Shown here: piece by piece, positions 6,227 to 13,172 of the stretch
Position numbering within the stretch: position 1 is the stretch's first letter
Layout: each line of letters opens with the position of its first letter
Assembly (NCBI GenBank): GCA_050179115.1
Contig: JBFXFL010000011.1
Coordinates: forward strand, 1 to 63,790
DNA from: JAGPUQ01 sp050179115
GTDB taxonomy: Bacteria; Pseudomonadota; Gammaproteobacteria; Pseudomonadales; Porticoccaceae
Direction: 5' to 3'
DNA length: 63,790 nucleotides
Made by a program: the position numbers and the translations under genes
Notes under the pieces: generated by a model
Databases searched by the model: none
The model's input: the letters and a program-made list of their open reading frames with translations, nothing else
What the model was told of the DNA's origin: nothing

Positions 6227-7030
6227 TTACCGCCCCGAATAAACCGGCGGCCGCTTTTCCTGAAACGATTTCACGCCCTCCGCCGCATCCTCGGTCAGCG
6301 CCAGTTCCTGCATGACCGACACGAAGTCCGCTATCGCGGCATCCGGTCCTTCCAGAAACGCCCGCCGCACATTGCGCAGCGTGGCCTGTACCGCGAGCGG
6401 CGCCTGTCGACTGATTTCGGCGGCGAGTTCCAGGGCGCGGTCGAGTTCCCTGCCCTCGGGCACGATCTCCTGAATGAAGTTGAAGCGCAGCGCTTCCGCC
6501 GGGGTGAATTCGTAGCCGGTGAGCAGCACCTTCATGGCGTTGCCCCAGCCGGCGCGCTCGGCCATGCGCAGGGTGGCGCCGCCCACGGCCATCACGCCGC
6601 GGCCGACTTCCAGTTGCGAGAAGCGCGTGCCCTCGGCGGCCACCACGATCTCGGTGGCCAGCATGAGTTCGATGCCGGCGGTGTAGCAGATGCCCTTGAC
6701 GGCGCTCACCACTGGCTTGCTGCGGTAGGGTTTGCCGAGGGAAAACGGATCGATGCCGCCTTTGGGAATCAGCGGTTTGCCTTCGCGCATGGTGGCGGCG
6801 AATTTGGGCAGGTCGAGGCCGGCGGTGAAGTGCTTGCCGTGGGCGAACAGTACGCCCACCCAGAGCTCGGCGTCGTCTTCCAGGCGCTTATAGGCGAGGC
6901 CCAGTTCGGCGAACATCTTCGGCGTGAAGCCGTTGTATTTTTCGGGCCGGTCGATGCCGATCAACAGGAGGTGATCGCGGACTTCGGTGGTGATGCGGCC
7001 TTCGGGGTCGCGTACTTCGCTGTCGCTCAT
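6227..7030 (-). CDS. Enoyl-CoA hydratase/isomerase (crotonase) family protein
   Basis: A 267-residue crotonase. It has an HGKHFTAGLDL oxyanion-hole segment (about residue 65), CYTAGIELMLATEI with the first catalytic Glu position, and FSQLEVGRGVMAVGG with the second. The C-terminal ESFQEKRPP-type ending (KSFQEKRPPVYSGR) is normal. The start at ATG 7030 (MSDSEVRDPEG) is chosen over an upstream ATG that would add eight unrelated residues. It follows the Nudix gene by about 30 bases in the same direction, and an acyl-CoA ligase lies further upstream on the same strand, so it is probably one of a set acting on CoA thioesters. Confidence 0.87.
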   Translation of the reverse strand: MSDSEVRDPEGRITTEVRDHLLLIGIDRPEKYNGFTPKMFAELGLAYKRLEDDAELWVGVLFAHGKHFTAGLDLPKFAATMREGKPLIPKGGIDPFSLGKPYRSKPVVSAVKGICYTAGIELMLATEIVVAAEGTRFSQLEVGRGVMAVGGATLRMAERAGWGNAMKVLLTGYEFTPAEALRFNFIQEIVPEGRELDRALELAAEISRQAPLAVQATLRNVRRAFLEGPDAAIADFVSVMQELALTEDAAEGVKSFQEKRPPVYSGR

Positions 7031-7059
7031 GCTGGTTCTCGCGGATGGTGGCAATGGTG

Positions 7060-7881
7060 TCAGTAATGGGTTTCGGCAGGCTCGTGATAGACGTAGCCGG
7101 GATCGCCCGGAATCAGTACGCCGGGTTTGCCGCCTGGGGTCTCGACCCGCAGCGGCAGGATGCGGGGGAATTCGGTCCGGGCCGCGACGCCCATCAGCAG
7201 TTCCGCAGTGTTGTGATACCGGGCGATGCCTTCAAGGTTCTTGATGGTGGGGAAGAAGATCGCGAAGCCGTCCTCGCGGGCGCGGCGCAGCGCCGTGGCC
7301 GGATTGATCCAGACCTGGGACACCGCCTCGTGATTGTCGATGATGGATTCCTGGTGCTCGGGCGCGCGGCACACGAAAAACCGGGTGTCGAAGCGACGCG
7401 GCATGGGCACCGGTGTGACCCAGTGGCTGTAGTAGAGCAGTTGATCGGTGGCGAGGCGGAGTTTTTCCGTGCGGCAGATGTCGAGCAAGGTGATTTCGCC
7501 CTTGTTGAGGGCGGCGCGATAGTCGGCGAAGCGCGCTTTCACCGCCGGCTCATGGAGGCGCACGATGTGGCCGTCACGGTCGTAGGCGAGCAGGATGCCG
7601 GCTTCCTCGAAGCTCTCGCGGATGGCGCCCATCCAGTAGGCGAGGCCGTACCTGGGCACACCGAGAATGGCACTGGCGCGGCGGTCGTCGAGCCCGGCGC
7701 ACAGGGCCTCGAAATCGCCGTGGGCATCGTGGAGGTCGACCTTGCCGCCGGGAAAGACGAAGGCGCCGCCGAAGGATTCGGATTTGCCGCTGCGTTCGAG
7801 CAGCAGCACTTCGAGTTCGCCCGCCGGACTGTCGCGAAACAGCATGAGGGTGGCGGAATAGTGGAGTTTTGCGTTGCTCAT
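7060..7881 (-). CDS. Nudix hydrolase, probably CoA-diphosphatase-like (NUDT7/NUDT19 type)
   Basis: A 273-residue protein with a Nudix box split by an insert: FVFPGGKVDLHD (about residue 42), then YWMGAIRESFEEAGILLA (about 82) carrying the REx2EExG helix. The long insert between the glycine loop and the helix, and the position after a ligase and before a crotonase, resemble NUDT19-like enzymes that cut CoA or acyl-CoA to phosphopantetheine and 3',5'-ADP. The ATG at 7881 has a GAGG six bases upstream. The CoA role is an inference from the family layout and neighbours; other nucleoside-diphosphate substrates are possible. Confidence 0.8.
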   Translation of the reverse strand: MSNAKLHYSATLMLFRDSPAGELEVLLLERSGKSESFGGAFVFPGGKVDLHDAHGDFEALCAGLDDRRASAILGVPRYGLAYWMGAIRESFEEAGILLAYDRDGHIVRLHEPAVKARFADYRAALNKGEITLLDICRTEKLRLATDQLLYYSHWVTPVPMPRRFDTRFFVCRAPEHQESIIDNHEAVSQVWINPATALRRAREDGFAIFFPTIKNLEGIARYHNTAELLMGVAARTEFPRILPLRVETPGGKPGVLIPGDPGYVYHEPAETHY

Positions 7882-7955
7882 GCTTGCCTCGGGTAGAGAG
7901 CCTTGGTGAAAGTTCAGTATCGGTAGGAGCTTTGAGGTACCTCTAAAATTCCGTC

Positions 7956-7975
7956 ATGCCCGCGCAGGCGGGCAT
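7956..7975. repeat. REP-like palindrome
   Basis: ATGCCCGC (7956-7963) and GCGGGCAT (7968-7975) form an 8-bp perfect hairpin with loop GCAG, preceded by CCGTC and followed by CCAG. This is the common form of dispersed REP-type elements in GC-rich proteobacteria. It lies in the 165-bp space between the Nudix gene and the acyl-CoA ligase. A more degenerate GC-rich stretch follows at 7995-8025. Confidence 0.7.
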
Positions 7976-8046
7976 CCAGAAGACTTGGAGATTCCCGGGG
8001 TCCTGCTGGCGCGGGCACGGCCATTGCGTGGTGATTCAGAGCAACC

Positions 8047-9950
8047 TCAGTTAAAGCTCAAACCAGCGCCGGTTTCGCCAAAGAGTTTCGCTTCTTCACG
8101 CAGCTTGAATTTCTGGATCTTGCCGCTCGGCGTGCGCGGCAATTCCTCGCGGACCTCTAGGCGTTCGGGCCAGTATTGCCGCGCCATCTTCTGCTCGTCC
8201 AGATAGCGACGCAGTTCGTTCATGTCGAAGCTCGCGCCCTCCACCAGCGTGACATAGAGGCAGCCGCGCTCGCCCATGCGCGGGTCGGGCATGCCCACCA
8301 GGGCGGCGTCCTGGATCGCCGGGTGCTGGTAGATCAGGTTTTCGACTTCCACCACCGGCACGTTCTCGCCGCCGCGAATGATGATGTCCTTGGAGCGGCC
8401 GGAGATGCGGATGTAGCCGTCGGCGTCCATGCGCGCAAGATCGCCGGTGTCGAGCCAGCCGTCGGCGCTGATGGTGTCGGTTGTAAGGTCCTCGCGCTTG
8501 AGGTAACCGCAGCAGTTGTAGGCGCCGCGTACCTGCACCTGACCTTCTTCGCCGGTGGGCACGGGCTGGCCGGCGCTGTCCACCAGACGTACTTCAGCGC
8601 CGGTTCGGGGCGCACCGTCGGTGGCGTAGACCTTGTCGGGCGCGTCTTCCGGCACGCACAGGGTGGCGAGCAGGGTTTCGGTCATGCCGTAGACGCCGTA
8701 TACATCGCAGCCGAGCGTCGCGCGGGCGGCCTCGGCCACCACGCGGGGAATGGGCGCGCCGCCGGTGACGAAGTTTTTCAGGCTGGAGGTATCGCAGTGG
8801 GCGGCGTCGGGCGAGTGGGCCATGTCGGCCACGAAGGGTGTGGCGCCCATGGTGAAGGTGATGCCCTCGTCCTGCACCAGGCGCAGTGCCTGGGTGGCGT
8901 TCCAGAGATCCAGATAGACGACCTTGGCGCCCAGCTGGATGGGCAGCAGCAGGCCGATCAGGAAGCCGGTCTGGTGGGCGAGGGGAGAGCCCATGAAGAT
9001 GTTGTCGTCGCCGCTCAGATGGTAGGCATCGATGAAGGTTTCGATGCAGGACAGCAGGGTGTTGGCGGTGTGCATCACGCCCTTGGGCGAGCCGGTGGTG
9101 CCGGAGGTGTACATCACCTGGGTCACGGCGTTGGGGTCCATCTTGCGTTCGGCGAAAATGCGTTTGGCGTCGAGCTTGTCTTCCCAGCGCCGGAGCAGAA
9201 GTTCTTCCTCGAAGGAGTCGGGCGCGGCGGCGCCGCCGACCACCAGCACCTGCTTCAGGTGGGGCAGGTTGCCCNNNNNNNNNNNNNNNNNNNNNNNNNN
9301 NNNNNNNNNNNNNNNNNNNNNNNNNNNNNNNNNNNNNNNNNNNNNNNNNNNNNNNNNNNNNNNNNNNNNNNNNNTTCGGCGAAAATGCGTTTGGCGTCGA
9401 GCTTGTCTTCCCAGCGCCGGAGCAGAAGTTCTTCCTCGAAGGAGTCGGGCGCGGCGGCGCCGCCGACCACCAGCACCTGCTTCAGGTGGGGCAGGTTGCC
9501 CCGCACGTCGGCCATCATGGTCGGGTAGTCAAAGCCGCGAAAATAGCGCGGGACGATGGCGAGCCGGGTTTCGGCGAAGCCCATCATGTACTCCACCTCG
9601 CGGTGGCGGAAGATCGGCATCAGCGGGTTGGTGACGGCGCCGATGCGCACCGCGGCGAGGTGAATGGCGAGAAATTCCCACCAGTTGGGGAGCTGGCAGG
9701 AGATCACATCGCCGGGAGCCACGCCGAGCTGGGTAAAGCCGAGCGCCATGCGGTCCACCGTGCGTTGTAACTGGCGGTAGGACAGGGTGGTGCGCAGGCC
9801 GGTCTCGCTGTTGTGGTCGACCACGGCCACCTGATCCGGGCGACGCGCGACCTGGGCGTCGAAATAGTCGGTGATGGTGCGGTTTTTCCAGTATCCCGAG
9901 CGGGTGCATGCTTCGATGCGCTCGCGGGTCAGGAAGGGTGTGATGGCCAT
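8047..9950 (-). CDS. AMP-forming acyl-CoA ligase, interrupted only by an assembly gap
   Basis: An adenylate-forming CoA ligase resembling cyclohexanecarboxylate-CoA ligases. The P-loop signature YTSGTTGSPKGV, the YGMTET block, DGWLDTGD and the C-terminal PRTPSGKIQKFKLRE with the catalytic Lys are all present. The frame is broken on paper by 100 N (9275-9374) flanked by two identical 127-bp copies. Removing one copy and the N run leaves 1677 bases, an exact 559 codons, and joins the halves in frame, so the real gene is a complete 558-residue protein. It activates a carboxylic acid to its CoA thioester using ATP; the particular acid is not certain. Downstream, same strand: Nudix hydrolase and crotonase. 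Confidence 0.88.
9148..9274. repeat. First copy of the 127-bp sequence flanking the gap
   Basis: Bases 9148-9274 read the same as 9375-9501. In the protein both copies encode the stretch from LPHLKQVLVVGG to LDAKRIFAE. The copies touch the N run on either side, which is what an unresolved contig overlap looks like. Confidence 0.9.
9275..9374. other. Assembly gap of exactly 100 N
   Basis: One hundred unspecified bases, the conventional placeholder for a gap of unknown size. The sequence on both sides is identical for 127 bp and the coding frame closes perfectly when one copy and the gap are removed, so no real sequence is likely to be missing. Confidence 0.98.
9375..9501. repeat. Second copy of the 127-bp sequence flanking the gap
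   Basis: Identical to 9148-9274. The shared length of 127 equals the largest k-mer used by a common short-read assembler, which supports an artefact of joining two contigs that overlap by one k-mer. Confidence 0.9.
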
Positions 9951-10071
9951 GCGGTAGTCCCCTGTGTCGCCTTTGGTTTGATGGTTTGCGGCGTTAGCCC
10001 CGCATTATAGGCCCCCATCCAGGGGTCGCAATTTCGCCCCGGGGCCGCTGTCGCCGCTGGCGGCCGGGCGG

Positions 10072-10098
10072 TTGAAATCCGCGCCGATGGACCCATGT
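10072..10098 (+). promoter_or_regulatory. Heat-shock (sigma-32 type) promoter of htpG
   Basis: TTGAAA at 10072-10077 and ACCCATGT at 10091-10098 with a 13-base spacer fit the sigma-32 consensus (CTTGAAA, then CCCCATNT). The start codon of htpG is about 50 bases further on. Heat-shock control of htpG is well established in E. coli. The match is by eye. Confidence 0.68.
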
Positions 10099-10115
10099 AG
10101 CGGGCCAGTCGCTAC
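10097..10115 (+). promoter_or_regulatory. Inverted repeat in the htpG leader
   Basis: GTAGCG (10097-10102) and CGCTAC (10110-10115) form a 6-bp stem with a 7-base loop at the expected transcription start of htpG. It could be an operator or a 5' stabilising hairpin; a role is not shown. Confidence 0.4.
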
Positions 10116-10151
10116 ACCTGTACCCATGGCCATACCCGAAGGAGGGGAGAG

Positions 10152-12062
10152 ATGACGGAAGCCGCGCAAGCGCAGACCCTGGGCTTTCAGACGGAGGCCA
10201 AGCGCCTGCTGCACCTGATGATCCACTCCATGTACAGCAATCGCGATATTTTTCTGCGCGAGCTGATCTCCAATGCTTCCGATGCCGCCGACAAGCTGCG
10301 TTTCGCGGCGCTGGAAAACGCCGACCTGCTGGCCGGCGACGCCGAGCTGCGGGTACGGATCGACGTCGATCCCGAGGCCCACACCATCACCATCGCCGAC
10401 AACGGCATCGGCATGTCGCGGGACGAGGCGGTGGCCAATCTGGGCACCATCGCGCGCTCCGGCACGGCGGAATTCATCGATAACCTGAGCGGCGACCAGA
10501 AAAAGGACGCCAACCTCATCGGTCAGTTCGGCATCGGGTTTTATTCCGGCTTTCTGGTGGCGGACCGCATCCTGGTCGAGAGCCGCCGCGCCGATCTGCC
10601 GGCGGACGCCGGAGTGCGCTGGAGCTGCGACGGCGAGGCGGAGTTCACCGTCGAGACCATCGCGCGCCCCGAGCGCGGCACCCGGGTGATCCTGCACATC
10701 AAGGAAGACGCGCGCGAATACGAGAACGACTGGCGGTTGCGCACCCTGGTCAAGAAATATTCCGACCATATCGCCATTCCGGTGGAGATGCGCAAACCGG
10801 ACCTGGGCGGCGACAAGAAGGACGGCGACAAGGAGGGCGAAGCCCCGGCCGCGCCCGAGTACGAGCGCGTCAACTGCGCCACCGCGCTCTGGATGCGCAC
10901 CAGACAGGATGTCAGCGACGACGAATACAAAGCCTTTTATCAGCATGTCTCCCACGACTTCCGCGATCCGCTGGCCTGGAGCCACAACCGCGTCGAGGGC
11001 AAGGTCGATTACACCAGCCTGGTCTATATTCCCGCGCACGCGCCCTTCGATCTCTACAACCGCGACACGCCGCGCGGGCTCAAGCTCTATATCCAGCGCA
11101 CCTTCATCATGGATGACGCCGAGCAGTTCCTGCCGCTCTACCTGCGCTTTGTGAAAGGCGTGGTGGACTGCGCGGATCTACCGCTGAATGTGTCCCGCGA
11201 GCTGCTCCAGCGCACGCCGGCGGTGGACAGCATTCGCGTCGCACTCACCAAGCGCATTCTGGAACTGCTCGAAACCACCGCGCGGGACAAGCCCGACCAC
11301 TACCGTACTTTCTGGGACGAGTTCGGCACCGTGATCAAGGAAGGCCTGGCCGAGGACCACGCCAATCGCGAGCGCGTCGCGGGGTTGCTGCGCTTTGCCA
11401 GCACCCGCGTCGAAGGCGAGCTGGTGTCGCTGGCTGATTATGTCGCGGCCATGAAGCCTGGCCAGGACAAGATTTATTATCTGGTGGCGGAATCCGTGAG
11501 CGCCGCGCGCCACAGCCCTTACCTGGAAGCGTTCCGGCAGCGCGGCATCGAAGTCCTGTTGCTCGGCGAGCGCATCGACGAATGGGCGATGTCCTATCTC
11601 ACCGAATTCGACGGCAAGGCGCTGCGCGACATCAGTCGCGGCGAGCTGGATCTGGCCGAACTCGGAGAATCTCCCGCTGAATCGGCACCCGCCGCAGCCG
11701 CTGCGAATGATGGGGTGCTCGAACAGATCAAGACGCTGCTGGGCGACAGCATCGCCGAAGTGCGGGCCTCGGCCCGCCTCACCGAGTCGCCCGCCTGCCT
11801 GGTGCTGACCAAGGACGCGCTGGGTCCGCAGATGCGCAAGATGCTGGCCGCCGCCGGTCAGGAACTTCCCGAGACCAAGCCGATCCTGGAAGTGAATCTG
11901 GCGCACGCGCTGGTGACCCGTCTGGGGCAGGAGCAGGACGCGACACGACGGGAGGATCTCGCGCACTTGCTGTACGATCAGGCGGCGCTGGGTGCCGGCG
12001 AGACGCTCGCCAATCCCACGCTGTTTGTGCAGCGCCTCAACCGGTTGTTGTTGGGAGCCTGA
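10152..12062 (+). CDS. htpG: Molecular chaperone HtpG (Hsp90)
   Basis: A 636-residue bacterial Hsp90, an ATP-driven cytoplasmic chaperone dimer. The N-terminal GHKL ATPase domain shows LISNASDAADKLRF (about residues 37-50), ADNGIGMSRDEAV (about 80) and IGQFGIGFYSGFLVAD (about 120). The middle domain has LNVSRELLQ, and the C-terminal dimerisation domain ends with LFVQRLNRLLLGA. Length is normal for the family. A strong GGAGGGGAG ribosome-binding site precedes the ATG at 10152, and a sigma-32-like promoter lies just upstream, so heat induction is likely. A charged linker (KKDGDKEGEAPAAPE, about residue 218) separates the N and middle domains. Confidence 0.98.
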   Translation: MTEAAQAQTLGFQTEAKRLLHLMIHSMYSNRDIFLRELISNASDAADKLRFAALENADLLAGDAELRVRIDVDPEAHTITIADNGIGMSRDEAVANLGTIARSGTAEFIDNLSGDQKKDANLIGQFGIGFYSGFLVADRILVESRRADLPADAGVRWSCDGEAEFTVETIARPERGTRVILHIKEDAREYENDWRLRTLVKKYSDHIAIPVEMRKPDLGGDKKDGDKEGEAPAAPEYERVNCATALWMRTRQDVSDDEYKAFYQHVSHDFRDPLAWSHNRVEGKVDYTSLVYIPAHAPFDLYNRDTPRGLKLYIQRTFIMDDAEQFLPLYLRFVKGVVDCADLPLNVSRELLQRTPAVDSIRVALTKRILELLETTARDKPDHYRTFWDEFGTVIKEGLAEDHANRERVAGLLRFASTRVEGELVSLADYVAAMKPGQDKIYYLVAESVSAARHSPYLEAFRQRGIEVLLLGERIDEWAMSYLTEFDGKALRDISRGELDLAELGESPAESAPAAAAANDGVLEQIKTLLGDSIAEVRASARLTESPACLVLTKDALGPQMRKMLAAAGQELPETKPILEVNLAHALVTRLGQEQDATRREDLAHLLYDQAALGAGETLANPTLFVQRLNRLLLGA

Positions 12063-12144
12063 ACGCGGCGGCGGGAGTGCCGTGTTGCACCGGGCCTGGC
12101 GGTGCCATCGCTGCGTCGCCCGGCAGGGTTAACGGGGAGCCGTT

Positions 12145-12897
12145 GTGAGACTGCGTGTCGTCACCTACAACATCCACCGCGCCATCGGGCTGGACCGGCG
12201 ATTTCAGCCCGAGCGCATCGTCAAGATTCTCCGCGACCAGGATGCGGATATCGTCTTGCTGCAAGAGGTGGATGACGGCGCACCGCGCTCGAAAGAACAG
12301 GACATGGCGCGCGAACTGGCTGCCGAACTCGGGTACGCCCATTACGCCGCCGGCCACAACGTCAGTCTGCGCAAGGGCCGCTATGGCAACGCGACCCTGA
12401 GTCGCTACCCCATCGTGCGCGAACGCAACATCGACCTCACCATCGGCGATCTCAAGCGGCGCGGCTGCCAGCACACCGCGATCGAAATCGACCAGGGCGG
12501 GGCGTCCCCCTACCGGCTGGAAGTGTTCAATCTGCATCTGGGTCTGGGATCCCTGGAGCGTCAGCGTCAGGCCGGCCTGCTGTTGCGCTCGAAGGAATTC
12601 AAGGCGGTCGATCAGCACAGCGCCTGCATCGTCGGCGGCGATTTCAACGACTGGCTGTCGAGTCTGCGCGCACTCTTTGTCGAGGGCATGGCGCTGCACT
12701 GCGCGACCGATCAGGAAAAGCGCGTCAGAACCCGGTCGCTGAAGACCTATCCCTCGTTCGCGCCGCGCGGCGGCCTCGATCGCATCTACTATCGCGGCAA
12801 ATTGCACCTGGTATCGGCGGAGGTCTGCCGGCATCCGTTCGCGGTGGTTGCGAGCGACCATCTGCCGGTAAGCGTCAACTTCCAGTTGCAAAAATAA
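12145..12897 (+). CDS. Endonuclease/exonuclease/phosphatase family protein
   Basis: A 250-residue protein of the EEP (DNase I-like) fold, close in layout to E. coli YbhP. Metal and phosphate-binding blocks are in order: VVTYNIHRAIGLD (N-terminus), ADIVLLQEVDD (about residue 35), VFNLHLGLG (about 128), VGGDFNDWLS (about 163) and VVASDHLPVSV (about 236). It hydrolyses a phosphodiester or phosphomonoester bond, substrate unknown; no signal peptide is seen. The GTG start at 12145 has GGGGAG nearby. The stop codon lies inside the first unit of a 17-bp tandem repeat. Confidence 0.86.
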   Translation: MRLRVVTYNIHRAIGLDRRFQPERIVKILRDQDADIVLLQEVDDGAPRSKEQDMARELAAELGYAHYAAGHNVSLRKGRYGNATLSRYPIVRERNIDLTIGDLKRRGCQHTAIEIDQGGASPYRLEVFNLHLGLGSLERQRQAGLLLRSKEFKAVDQHSACIVGGDFNDWLSSLRALFVEGMALHCATDQEKRVRTRSLKTYPSFAPRGGLDRIYYRGKLHLVSAEVCRHPFAVVASDHLPVSVNFQLQK

Positions 12898-12945
12898 AGC
12901 CGGTGCAAAAATAAAGCCGGCAAAAATTAAGGCCGCAAAAACTCC
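12887..12945. repeat. 17-bp tandem repeat overlapping the end of the EEP gene
   Basis: Two identical 17-bp units (12887-12903 and 12904-12920, each TGCAAAAATAAAGCCGG) are followed by a degenerate third unit (12921-12935) and the start of a fourth (CAAAAACT from 12936). The first unit contains the stop codon of the upstream gene. The A-rich units stand out from the GC-rich background. Confidence 0.85.
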
Positions 12946-12997
12946 GTCCGTGGTTTGACCCTTCGACAGCGCGTTGCGCCCGTGCTCGGGGCGAACA

Positions 12998-13017
12998 CCT
13001 GTGTCTGATCCCACAGG
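12998..13017. promoter_or_regulatory. Inverted repeat upstream of cstA
   Basis: CCTGTG (12998-13003) and CACAGG (13012-13017) form a 6-bp inverted repeat with an 8-base spacer, followed by a small GCCC-AAATC-GGGC hairpin. It may be a regulator site or the tail of the upstream transcript; no T-run is present. Confidence 0.3.
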
Positions 13018-13080
13018 CCCTGAGCCTGCCCAAATCGGGCGGCGCGCGGAAAGCCTTGTTCGCGCGGCCGCGGGTTGGGC

Positions 13081-13121
13081 CTGCCCCAGTTGTTACTGCC
13101 CCAGTGGTACTGCCTCGGGTA
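13081..13121. repeat. Degenerate 14-15-bp tandem repeat upstream of cstA
   Basis: CTGCCCCAGTTGTTA, CTGCCCCAGTGGTA and CTGCCTCGGGTA follow each other about 55-90 bases before the cstA start. Tandem sites of this spacing can bind an activator, but this is only a visual pattern. Confidence 0.5.
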
Positions 13122-13172
13122 CGATTGCGCATCCCACCGCTCAGACTCGGTGGATTACAACAACGAGGGGGA

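Noticed and set aside
9032..9634. Plus-strand frames running through the N gap
   Set aside because: They include the unknown bases and the artificial duplication and oppose the ligase gene.
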